This document shows positions 9,627 through 17,751 of a stretch of 58,403 bases of DNA, piece by piece. Both the position numbers and the translations under genes were made by a program. Each line of letters begins with the position of its first letter. Within the stretch, counting starts at the first letter, position 1. The notes under the pieces are model-generated. The model had not been told where the DNA came from and made no database searches. It saw only the letters and a program-made list of their open reading frames with translations. This stretch comes from CAZNDN01 sp964571815 (lineage in GTDB: Bacteria > Fibrobacterota > Chitinivibrionia > Chitinivibrionales > WJKA01): the NCBI GenBank assembly GCA_964571815.1, contig CAZNDN010000009.1, positions 1 through 58,403 of the forward strand, in the 5' to 3' direction.

Positions 9627-10619
9627 ATGAAAACATCCAGGAGAAGGTTGCGGCATTTTGTTGTGTTCTGCGCCGTTGCGTTCTTCGTCGGCTACTTCTT
9701 CTCGCATTACCATTTTGCTCTCACCGTTGAAGACGAATACGCGGGGTATGAGGCCCTGGCGCGCGGTACGGCGCGGACACCGATGCAGTATCGGGTGCTC
9801 GTTCCCGGCCTTGTCCAACGCCTTTCTTCACTTCCGCTCCTTTCGACAATGTCCCGAATGCGTCTGTACAAATGGTTCGATCACCTCTCGGTTTTTCTTC
9901 TGATAGTAGCCTTCAGGCAGTATCTCCGACGATGGTTCAGCAGCGGAGTTCTTGCTTCCCTGCTCTCCTTTGCGATGCCGCTGGTTTTGCCGATAGCCTA
10001 CATTATCGCTCACCGTGTCCGTTACCCCTACGACATGCCTGCAATAGCCTTCTTTGCCGCGGGGCTGATCTGTATCAAGGAGAAATGGTGGTGGCGATAC
10101 TATCTGCTGTTTCCTCTCGCGACACTTAACAGGGAGACAAGCTGCTTCCTGACGATCACCTATGCCCTGGTCTCTCTCGGCAAGACAAAAAACAGGGTCG
10201 TCGTCCTCCACTGCGCCGCTCAACTCACCATCTGGCTTTCCATCAAATGCATGCTCTCAGCAGTCTATTCGGACAATATCGGCCCGGGCCTCTTCGAGAA
10301 CAAACTGATCTCCAATATTCACTATCTTCTCACCCCCCGCCAGTGGCCGTTCTTCTTCAGCATTCTGTCGTACCTGTGGATCCCCGTCCTGCTCTTCCAC
10401 CGACGAATCGCCGATGAGTACGTTTACAGAACTCTCTGGATGACGGTGCCGTTTGTTGTCGGCATGATGATAGTAGGGGTGATTTCAGAAATGCGCATCT
10501 ACGGCGAATTGTACCCGATTTGGCTCCTTGCGGCTTTGCTGATCCTCAAGAGCTTCTTCCTCGAAGAATGCACGGCCGGGCCCCGCCCGAGCGCTTCGGC
10601 GCCCCTCTCGGTGTCGTAG
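9627..10619 (+). CDS. Polytopic membrane protein of unknown function (GT-C-like)
   Basis: 330 residues with about eight to nine hydrophobic segments, starting with an N-terminal one at ~12-32. Recurrent features include MQYRVLVPGLVQRL in the first long loop and LNRETSCFL before the middle helices. Such features resemble polytopic proteins often grouped with GT-C glycosyltransferases, but I see no acidic catalytic motif that proves this. ATG 9627 is selected over an in-frame ATG at 9558 because GGAGG (9616-9620) precedes it and 9558 overlaps the ROK gene. Substrate and role are unknown. Confidence 0.7.
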   Translation: MKTSRRRLRHFVVFCAVAFFVGYFFSHYHFALTVEDEYAGYEALARGTARTPMQYRVLVPGLVQRLSSLPLLSTMSRMRLYKWFDHLSVFLLIVAFRQYLRRWFSSGVLASLLSFAMPLVLPIAYIIAHRVRYPYDMPAIAFFAAGLICIKEKWWWRYYLLFPLATLNRETSCFLTITYALVSLGKTKNRVVVLHCAAQLTIWLSIKCMLSAVYSDNIGPGLFENKLISNIHYLLTPRQWPFFFSILSYLWIPVLLFHRRIADEYVYRTLWMTVPFVVGMMIVGVISEMRIYGELYPIWLLAALLILKSFFLEECTAGPRPSASAPLSVS

Positions 10620-10671
10620 CATCACGCGAAACCACAGCCGCTCGATCCTTCCACACGCTCATGATGAGGGT

Positions 10672-10691
10672 AGGGACTGCCTTGAGTCCCT
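10672..10691. other. Small hairpin between convergent genes
   Basis: AGGGACT (10672-10678) and AGTCCCT (10685-10691) form a 7-bp stem with a 6-nt loop in the 150-nt gap between the membrane-protein gene and the M20 peptidase gene. There is no T-run on either side, so calling it an intrinsic terminator is not justified. Confidence 0.3.
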
Positions 10692-10768
10692 GAATAGCTG
10701 CGAAGAATCACTCGATGCGGTAGAGCCCGATTGTTGGCAATGAATCTTCAGCCCGTGAAGGAGGGAAC

Positions 10769-11899
10769 CTATCGATAACCGGAGTCATCCTGGGCCAGGA
10801 GCAACCGCAGGTAGGTTGCCGCCGCGCGTGCGATCTCCGCAAACGGCACCGACTCGTGAGCCGTATGTGCCTTGGACAGCCTTCCGGGTCCGTATATGAG
10901 CGGCTTCATACCCGCTGCTTTCAGAATCGCAGCGTCCGAATGGCTCCGGAAATGAGAGGGATGCCACGAACTCTGTTCCGCTTCAAGGATTCGTTTCAGT
11001 TGTTGAGGGATTCGTCCTCGCGGGCCGAGTACATACCCCGCGTCGCTGGTCGGGAACTCAACGGAGAGTCGTGTCTTTTCGCTGAGAGAGCCTTTGCGTG
11101 AGAGGATCTGCTGGATATCGCCGCACATGCGTTCCACCGGCACGGCCGGGGGAAGGTGCAGGTCAACCAGCGCACGACACCGGTCGGGAACGGCAAACCC
11201 GGCCTCGGAACTGTGAAGGTCGCGGATGTTGTACGCCGCTTCGGGATGGTGCTCCTCAAGATATCCGGTCAACAGCAAGAGCACCCGAAGCATACGGAAC
11301 ACGGCGTTATGTTCACGATGCGAGAGAGACGCGTGTGCTCTTCTTCCCGAGGTCTCCAGTTCTATTTCGACATATCCGAAATGGCCGAGACAGGGTTGTA
11401 GTTCGGTTGGCTCACCCACTACGGCCCACGGACAACGGAAGGTTTGCACCAGCGCCTCGGCCCCGTCACCGGACTCCTCTTCTCCCACCACCAGTGCCAG
11501 GGCGGCCCGGGGAGCGCGGCCGCGAAACTCGCGGTAGCTCAGAAACGCCTCCACCATGGCGGCACAGCCCCCCTTCATGTCCGCGGCGCCCAATCCATGC
11601 ACCGTGCCCTTCCGAATTCGACAACGTTGCATACCCATATCGAAGGCGGGAACCGTATCGATGTGCCCGAGCAGCATGAGGTCGACCGGTTCTTCGGGAG
11701 CAATAAGGAGGTTGTATCGAGACTCTTCGACGTCGACCCGTTGCGGAACCATCCCGTAACGCCCCAGAAAGGTGTCAAGGAAGATAAGAAGCTCTTCCTC
11801 CTTGCCGCTGGGACTATAAGTATTAATCAGCGAACGGACAAGGCGCTTGAGACGCTCTTCGTCGACGTCCAAAATTCCGATTGCCGGAGTCGGTGGCAT
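10769..11899 (-). CDS. M20 family metallopeptidase/deacylase (ArgE/DapE/LysK-like)
   Basis: 376 residues. Metal-binding motifs of the M20 di-zinc family are visible: GHIDTVP (H79, D81), GAADMKGG (D107), VVGEEESGDG (E140/E141) and the C-terminal His in SKAHTAHESVP. The family removes acyl or aminoacyl groups (acetylornithine, succinyl-diaminopimelate, LysW-lysine or dipeptides); the sequence alone does not choose among them. Its ATG directly abuts the TGA of the upstream GNAT gene, so the two are co-transcribed and probably translationally coupled. An acetyltransferase beside a deacylase hints at amino-acid acylation chemistry, but that is inference. Confidence 0.85.
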   Translation of the reverse strand: MPPTPAIGILDVDEERLKRLVRSLINTYSPSGKEEELLIFLDTFLGRYGMVPQRVDVEESRYNLLIAPEEPVDLMLLGHIDTVPAFDMGMQRCRIRKGTVHGLGAADMKGGCAAMVEAFLSYREFRGRAPRAALALVVGEEESGDGAEALVQTFRCPWAVVGEPTELQPCLGHFGYVEIELETSGRRAHASLSHREHNAVFRMLRVLLLLTGYLEEHHPEAAYNIRDLHSSEAGFAVPDRCRALVDLHLPPAVPVERMCGDIQQILSRKGSLSEKTRLSVEFPTSDAGYVLGPRGRIPQQLKRILEAEQSSWHPSHFRSHSDAAILKAAGMKPLIYGPGRLSKAHTAHESVPFAEIARAAATYLRLLLAQDDSGYR

Positions 11900-12388
11900 T
11901 CAGCTCTTTGCCTGCACGGCCGATTGCCTCGTCTCGTTCTCGAGGTTATTGGCCATGTAGGTGTGCTCGGTTTCCTGAGAAAAACCCTGTCTCCGGAAAA
12001 ACTCCACCGCGTTGATGTTGTCGGCCTGGGTGTCGACAACCAGGATTCTCACTCCCCGGGTGATCATGAGCTTTCGGAATGCGGCATACAGCCTCCCGGC
12101 CACTCCCTTGCGCTGAAACTTCTGAGCTACTCCCAGCCAGAAAATGTGGCCGTAGTTCCAGGCGGTGCCGGCCTTCTCAACCGTTGACCCCATGAGGAAG
12201 CCCTCCGTCTTCCCGTCGACATCCGCGACCAGGCAAAGTTCGGGCTCCGAATGGAAGAGTCCGGTAACCTCAAACTCATCCCAGACACGGTAGAGATTCG
12301 GATACTTCTCCGGGGTAAACAGGCGCTCACCCAGGTGAAACACGGTTCCCAAATCATCAATCTCCATCTTCCGAACTTCCATTTCCAC
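11900..12388 (-). CDS. GNAT family N-acetyltransferase
   Basis: 162 residues from the GTG at 12388. The GNAT fold is shown by a β4-α3 acetyl-CoA motif, LGVAQKFQRKGVAGRLY (Q/RxxGxG/A type), and the C-terminal NAVEFFRRQGF segment typical of RimI-like enzymes. GGAG lies 6 nt before this GTG. A longer reading from GTG 12457 is unlikely because a good promoter (-35 12469-12474, -10 12446-12451) overlaps that start. ATG 12382 is also possible. Its stop touches the start of the M20 gene. Substrate unknown. Confidence 0.8.
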   Translation of the reverse strand: MEMEVRKMEIDDLGTVFHLGERLFTPEKYPNLYRVWDEFEVTGLFHSEPELCLVADVDGKTEGFLMGSTVEKAGTAWNYGHIFWLGVAQKFQRKGVAGRLYAAFRKLMITRGVRILVVDTQADNINAVEFFRRQGFSQETEHTYMANNLENETRQSAVQAKS

Positions 12389-12445
12389 GAACAACTCCTT
12401 TGCCTCCGAAAGTGATTCTTTCTCAGCCGCACTCTTCGCGGGTAA

Positions 12446-12474
12446 AGTATACAACACTTCACTGCCCCATACAA
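12446..12474 (-). promoter_or_regulatory. Sigma70-type promoter for the GNAT-M20 operon
   Basis: On the minus strand, -35 TTGTAT (12474-12469) and -10 TATACT (12451-12446) are separated by exactly 17 nt. The predicted transcript starts near 12438, about 50 nt before GTG 12388. Confidence 0.6.
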
Positions 12475-12543
12475 CGGGATCGATGACGATCGAAAGGGAA
12501 TTCCTCTCTTTTCCGGATTGTTGCGGCGGCCGTCACGGCGCAC

Positions 12544-13869
12544 TCAGGCGGCACCGTCCGGCCGGATCGCATCCTCCTCCCGGACCGAGTATCCCTGGCA
12601 GGCAACCACCCGTCGCGCACCTTCGAGGCTGAACCGGCCTCGCACGCGCGCCTCTCCCTTTTTCAGGTTCACATCCACTTCTTCAACACCTTCCAGCGCA
12701 CGAAGAGCCCCCGCCACACTGGACGCACAGTGGTTGCAGGTCATGCCGTCAACACCCAGTACGGTAACGCCCTCCTCCGCTTCCCCGATCCCCCCCCCGC
12801 CGCCCGGCCCGGGGTGAACGATGCGGAGCCCCGCCTTTCGAAGCAGGGAAAGTATCAGGAGAAGGCCCATGACGGCGGTGCCGAGGTAAATCACTATCCC
12901 GTGCTCCCGGTGAACGTAGACCCCGGCGGCCACCCTGAAACCGGCATTGGAGGTAAAGGCAGCTATTGCATTCAGTCCGTAGCCGGCGATGATGGAACAG
13001 GAAGCGATGACGGTAAGATACACGGCAATGACCTTGCGCCCCATGGCATTGGCGATCAATGTCACCGTCGCGGCGTTCGTCGCAGGTCCTACGGCCAGGA
13101 AGACGAATGCCGCTCCCGGAGAGAGCCCCCTGGCCATGAGCGATGCCGCAATGGGAATCGATGCGGTGGCGCATACATACAGCGGTATACCGCCCACAAC
13201 CATCAGCAGCATCACCGCAAATTCATTGGGCATGTGTTGAGTGAAAAACGACTCAGGCAGGAAATACGACAGAAGGCCGGAAAGGGCAATACCGAGGAGA
13301 AGCTGAAGGGAAATGTCGTCCAGAAAGTCACCGTAGGCGTACTGGGCCATTTTCTTCACCCGCTCGCCAGGCCCGTGGGCGTGCGGCTCGGTCACATTAC
13401 ACAGCGGACACGAAGCTCCGCTCTCCACCGCGGCATCGGGCTCTTCCTCCTTCACCAGTATGTTCGTGGCCACGCCGCCAACGAGACCCATGAACAGCGC
13501 AGCAAACGGTCTGAACACGGCGAACACGGGCCCCAGCATACCGGCGGTTGCAATGATACTGTCCACACCGGTCTGGGGCGTGGATATCAGGAACGAAACG
13601 GTTGCCCCCCTCGACGCCCGGCTTCGGCGGAGCGAGAGTGCGGTTGGAACAACCCCACAGGAGCACAGCGGCAAAGGTACACCGAACAGGCTTGCCTTTG
13701 CAACGCCCGCAAGGTCGTTGCCGCCGAGATGGCGCGCCACCGACTCTTTGGGGAACAACACGTGCAGTACGCCCGCAAATGTCAACCCAAGCAACAGGTA
13801 GGGCGCCATTTCCACAAACGTGGCGGATATCTCCGCGGCAATCCGATAGAGCACATTGATGACCGCCAT
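12544..13869 (-). CDS. SO_0444/YraQ (ArsP-like) metal permease with C-terminal HMA domain
   Basis: 441 residues. Residues ~10-370 form two blocks of membrane helices. The first block carries the family signature PLPLCSCGVVP near 67-77 and the second GGIPLYVCATASIP, a Cys-containing counterpart. A Cys/His-rich loop between them (SCPLCNVTEPHAHGPG) could bind metal. Residues ~370-435 are a heavy-metal-associated domain with GMTCNHCASSV (CxxC). Family members export Cu, Zn or organoarsenicals. The attached HMA domain points to Cu(I)/Zn(II) delivery to the channel. The protein sits in the inner membrane. No metalloregulator gene is adjacent. Confidence 0.87.
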   Translation of the reverse strand: MAVINVLYRIAAEISATFVEMAPYLLLGLTFAGVLHVLFPKESVARHLGGNDLAGVAKASLFGVPLPLCSCGVVPTALSLRRSRASRGATVSFLISTPQTGVDSIIATAGMLGPVFAVFRPFAALFMGLVGGVATNILVKEEEPDAAVESGASCPLCNVTEPHAHGPGERVKKMAQYAYGDFLDDISLQLLLGIALSGLLSYFLPESFFTQHMPNEFAVMLLMVVGGIPLYVCATASIPIAASLMARGLSPGAAFVFLAVGPATNAATVTLIANAMGRKVIAVYLTVIASCSIIAGYGLNAIAAFTSNAGFRVAAGVYVHREHGIVIYLGTAVMGLLLILSLLRKAGLRIVHPGPGGGGGIGEAEEGVTVLGVDGMTCNHCASSVAGALRALEGVEEVDVNLKKGEARVRGRFSLEGARRVVACQGYSVREEDAIRPDGAA

Positions 13870-14000
13870 TTGACCCCGCTTTCCCCTCCATCCCCACCCC
13901 GCTGAGGATGCAGTCTCTTATTTTACTACGCGCAAGGCCCCATCCCTGGTACGGCGGGACCGACCGATCGATAATTTTTTTTTAAGGGAGGACGAACGAT

Positions 14001-14237
14001 ATGCCGATCTATGAATATAAATGCCCTGCGTGCGGGCACGTATTCGAGGAACTGGTATCCCGCAACGCGAAGGAACCGGGTTCCTGTCCGAAATGCGGCA
14101 CAGACGGCGTAGTGAAAACACTCTCGGCAATCGGCGGCATTTCCATGGGGAGCGTCGGCGGCGAAACCCCGTGCGGATCATCGTGTTCAAGCGCATCCAC
14201 GTGCGCCGCAACCGGCAGTTGTCCTCACGCGTCCTGA
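14001..14237 (+). CDS. FmdB family zinc-ribbon protein
   Basis: 78 residues. It opens with MPIYEYKCPACGHVFEELV and has a second pair CPKCG, giving the four-Cys zinc ribbon of the FmdB/CxxC_CxxC_SSSS family. The tail is Ser/Cys/Gly-rich (CGSSCSSASTC), also typical. AGGGAGG stands 8 nt before the ATG. Upstream lies a run of nine T (13975-13983). The molecular role of the family is unclear; a regulatory role was proposed for FmdB of methylotrophs. Confidence 0.9.
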   Translation: MPIYEYKCPACGHVFEELVSRNAKEPGSCPKCGTDGVVKTLSAIGGISMGSVGGETPCGSSCSSASTCAATGSCPHAS

Positions 14238-14274
14238 TCCTCTATCAAGGCGAATCGGGCGGAAGAAAGATTGA

Positions 14275-15642
14275 GTGGTTATGGATACGTACCAACTGAA
14301 AGACCAGGTCGGGATCATCCGGGAGACGTTCGGCTACATCAACCGGTTCAAGGGTTCCACATTCGTTTTTACGCTCGACAGCACACTGCTCAATCACCCG
14401 CTGTTCCCACTCATGATCAAGGACCTCGTGCTGCTGCACAAGATGGGCATCCGGATCGTCGTGGTCCCCGGAGCCCGCCTCCGGATCAACGAAGTTCTCA
14501 AGACGTACGGCATCCGCTGCCGGACCGTAGAGGGTGTGCGTATCACCACCGCGCGGGCGATACCTTTCATCAAGATGGCCGCCTTTGATGTGTGCAATCG
14601 GATTATGACGATGCTGTCGGAGCACAGTGCCAATGCCGTCATCGGCAACTGGGTTCGCGCCAGGGCGATCGGCGTACGAGACGGCATAGATTACCGGAAT
14701 TCCGGTGTTGTCGAAAAACTGAAATCCGATATTGTCAAGAGTGTCATCGACGAGGGGCTTGTGCCGATTTTCCCGACGATCGGCTGGAGCGCCGCCGGAA
14801 AGCCGTACAACATCTCGGCCGCCGAGTTGGCCTTCACGGTCGGCAGTGAACTGCAGGTGCGGAAACTCTTTTTTGTCACGAGTACCGACGGTATTCGAGC
14901 AAAGGGACGCACGGTGCCCGACGACGTTTACGTCTCCAGCAGCGGGATCATTTCGCAACTCCGACTCCAGCAGGCCGGTTCGTTCCTGGAGGCGAACCGG
15001 AAGAAGAAATACGATTCCGAACTCGAACTCGTTTCGCTCGCGCACAAGGCCTGCCTCAGCGGTGTCGAGCGGGTACACATTGTCAACGGCGGGGTTGAAG
15101 GGATGATTCTCAAGGAGATTTTCTCCAACCGCGGCCTGGGCACGATGGTCTACGCCAGCGAGCACGAGCATATTCGTCCCATGACTCATCCCGACATCCC
15201 GGAGATCATTCGCCTGATGCGGCCGTCGGTTGAGGACGAGTCGCTGGTACCGCGGGAGTTCGGCCATTTCGAACAACACCTCGCCGACTACTACGTCTAC
15301 GAGGTCGACGGCACCATTCACGGCTGCGGAGCGCTTCATGTACACTCGGGCCGGATGGGAGAGATTGCCGGGCTGGTCGTGGACCGTCTGTATGCCAACA
15401 TGGGGGTAGGAGGCAAACTCATTGCCTTTCTCGTGGACAAGGCGAAAGGGCTCAAGCTGCACAAGGTTTTCGTGCTGACAACGCGGGCCGCCGACCGGTT
15501 CATGCAGGAAGGATTCGCCGAGGCGAAACCGACGGTCCTGCCGGAGAGCAAGAAAAAGGTTTACGACAAGGCGCGAAATTCCCGTGTCCTGGTGCGCGTT
15601 CTTCGCACCAGGACCGGTTCACGTCGGGTCGCGGTGGAGTAG
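14275..15642 (+). CDS. argA: Amino-acid N-acetyltransferase (N-acetylglutamate synthase, ArgA type)
   Basis: 455 residues from GTG 14275, which has GGAAG about 9 nt upstream; ATG 14281 gives 453 residues and is equally possible. Residues ~1-290 are an amino-acid-kinase fold (VVVPGARLRINEVL, FVTSTDGI) that normally binds the feedback inhibitor arginine. Residues ~300-440 are a GNAT domain with YANMGVGGKLIAFLV. This is the ArgA architecture, making N-acetylglutamate from glutamate and acetyl-CoA as the first step of arginine synthesis. No other arginine gene is in the window. It converges with the aconitase gene, leaving only 10 nt between stops. Confidence 0.88.
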   Translation: MVMDTYQLKDQVGIIRETFGYINRFKGSTFVFTLDSTLLNHPLFPLMIKDLVLLHKMGIRIVVVPGARLRINEVLKTYGIRCRTVEGVRITTARAIPFIKMAAFDVCNRIMTMLSEHSANAVIGNWVRARAIGVRDGIDYRNSGVVEKLKSDIVKSVIDEGLVPIFPTIGWSAAGKPYNISAAELAFTVGSELQVRKLFFVTSTDGIRAKGRTVPDDVYVSSSGIISQLRLQQAGSFLEANRKKKYDSELELVSLAHKACLSGVERVHIVNGGVEGMILKEIFSNRGLGTMVYASEHEHIRPMTHPDIPEIIRLMRPSVEDESLVPREFGHFEQHLADYYVYEVDGTIHGCGALHVHSGRMGEIAGLVVDRLYANMGVGGKLIAFLVDKAKGLKLHKVFVLTTRAADRFMQEGFAEAKPTVLPESKKKVYDKARNSRVLVRVLRTRTGSRRVAVE

Positions 15643-15652
15643 AAGGTGCGTC

Positions 15653-17608
15653 TCACCCGTCTTGTTGCCTGCCGCGGACCGCATTGATCAACCCGCCGGC
15701 CGTGAGCATCTCCCGTTCCCGCTTCGAGATGCTCACCGTCACCTCGAATTCCCGCTCTTTTGTCTCATTTCGCACGGTAAGGCTCGAGCCGCTTCGAAGC
15801 GACTCCCGAAGCCCGGCTATGCTCAGACGATCACCTTTTGTGAGCGATTCGTAGTCGTCGGGATTGTCAAAGACGGCGGGAACAATACCGAAATTGATCA
15901 GGTTCGAATGGTGAATTCGCTCGATTGACTTGGCGAGGACTACTTTGACCCCAAGATACATGGGACACAGTGCCGCGTGCTCCCGCGACGAGCCCTGACC
16001 GTAGGACTGACCGGCCACGATCACGTTGGCCAGACCCCTGTCCCGGTTTGCCGCGGCGTTTCGGGCAAATTGGGGATCTTCCCGCTCGAATACGAATTCG
16101 GCGTAGCGGGGGATATTGGAGCGGTACTTCAACCGTGATCCCGCGGGCATAATATGGTCGGTGGTGATCTTGTCGCCCACGCGAATGGTCACGATGCCGT
16201 CGAGGTCTTCCGGAAGCGGATCCCCGATCGGCGGAGGGCCGATGTTGGGCCCCCTGACTACCTCAACCCGCTCACCCGGTCCAGCCGGCTCCAGAATCAT
16301 CGAGTCGTCGATCTCAAAGCGTTCGGGAAGAGTGATTTCGGGGAATGACTGGTCGCCGAAAAATTCGGCGGGATCGGTAATGGTCCCGGTCAGTGCGCTC
16401 GCCACCGCGGTCTGGGGGGACACGAGATATACCCGGGCGCTTTCGGTCCCGCTCCTTCCGTAAAAATTCCTGTTGGATGTTCGCAAGGAAACGGAATCGG
16501 TTTGCGGGGCAAGTGAATTCCCGATACAGAATCCGCAGACGCTCTCCAACACTCGCGATCCCGCACCGACTATGTCGGCAAGCGCACCGTTTCGTGTGAC
16601 CATGCCGAGTACCTGGCGCGACCCGGCGGCCACACCGAGGGACACCCCCGGAGCAACCTTCCGACCCTCGAGCAGCCGGGAGACGAGCATGACATCCCGA
16701 AATGAAGCATTGGTGCAGGAACCGATCAACACCTGGTCGACCGGCGTTCCCTTCAGTTGGCCGACCGCAACTACATTCCCCGGCGAATGAGGAGCTGCCG
16801 CAAGCGGGGTCAGCGAGGCCAGATCAATCGTGACGACGTTCCGGTAGACCGCGTCGGGATCGGCCTCCAAGGGGCGGTAGCACTCGGCCCGCCCCTGTGC
16901 TTCGAGGAACCGACGCGTTTGCTCGTCGGATGGAAATACCGAGGTAGTCACGCCGGTTTCGGCCCCCATGTTGGTAATGGTGGCGCGCTCGGGCACACTG
17001 AGATTCTTGATTCCCTCCCCGCCGTACTCCAGCACCACTCCGACATTGCCTTTCGTCGACAATCGGCGAAGCACCTCAAGGACAATGTCCTTTGCAGAGA
17101 CCCAGGGGGAAAGCTCTCCGGCAAGCTCCACTTTCACAACTGCCGGACAAGTCAGCCAGAACGGCTGTCCCCCCATGGCCACGGCAACATCGAGCCCTCC
17201 GGCGCCGATCGCCAGCATTCCCAGGCCTCCCCCCGTCGGTGTGTGTGAATCGCTTCCCAGAAGCGTCTTCCCGGGGCATCCGAAACGCTCGAGATGAACC
17301 TGATGGCAGATGCCGTTACCGGGCTTGGAGAATTTGATACCGTATTTCCGCGCCACGTCACGGAGATACCGATGATCGTCGGCGTTCTCAAATCCCTCCT
17401 GAACGGTATTATGGTCTACGTACGAGACGGACAGCTCCGTTTTCACTCGCGAAAAGCCCATGGCCTCGAACTCAAGGTACGCCATGGTTCCGGTTGCATC
17501 CTGGGTAAGCGTTTGATCGATTCGTATACCGAGAGGTTCGCCGGTCACGCCCGAGCCGGCAACTCTATGGGATTCAAGCAGCTTTTCTACGACAGTCTTA
17601 CCGGCCAC
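15653..17608 (-). CDS. acn: Aconitate hydratase
   Basis: 651 residues, the size of the compact single-chain aconitases common outside the Proteobacteria. The enzyme interconverts citrate and isocitrate in the TCA cycle. The [4Fe-4S] cysteines are visible in LIGSCTNASF (near 298) and VCGFCIGNS (near 357 and 360). The substrate loop LLGSDSHTPTGGGLG and the C-terminal swivelling domain with AGQSYGQGSSREHAAL are intact. GTG 17608 is chosen because AAAGGAGG precedes it by 7 nt and the protein then begins AGKTVVEKLLESH like its relatives. Upstream in-frame ATGs have no such site. Confidence 0.94.
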   Translation of the reverse strand: MAGKTVVEKLLESHRVAGSGVTGEPLGIRIDQTLTQDATGTMAYLEFEAMGFSRVKTELSVSYVDHNTVQEGFENADDHRYLRDVARKYGIKFSKPGNGICHQVHLERFGCPGKTLLGSDSHTPTGGGLGMLAIGAGGLDVAVAMGGQPFWLTCPAVVKVELAGELSPWVSAKDIVLEVLRRLSTKGNVGVVLEYGGEGIKNLSVPERATITNMGAETGVTTSVFPSDEQTRRFLEAQGRAECYRPLEADPDAVYRNVVTIDLASLTPLAAAPHSPGNVVAVGQLKGTPVDQVLIGSCTNASFRDVMLVSRLLEGRKVAPGVSLGVAAGSRQVLGMVTRNGALADIVGAGSRVLESVCGFCIGNSLAPQTDSVSLRTSNRNFYGRSGTESARVYLVSPQTAVASALTGTITDPAEFFGDQSFPEITLPERFEIDDSMILEPAGPGERVEVVRGPNIGPPPIGDPLPEDLDGIVTIRVGDKITTDHIMPAGSRLKYRSNIPRYAEFVFEREDPQFARNAAANRDRGLANVIVAGQSYGQGSSREHAALCPMYLGVKVVLAKSIERIHHSNLINFGIVPAVFDNPDDYESLTKGDRLSIAGLRESLRSGSSLTVRNETKEREFEVTVSISKREREMLTAGGLINAVRGRQQDG

Positions 17609-17751
17609 GTGGTGTCCTCCTTTGGATTTCGTTGGATCGGAGCTGGCAACAGGCACGTGAAAATAAATCGCCATCACACTCCAATGGCGATTTTCGGTGC
17701 AGCGGCACGGGGTACCCGGCACGCGGAATGCCCGGTGGGAAGCCCGGAAGC

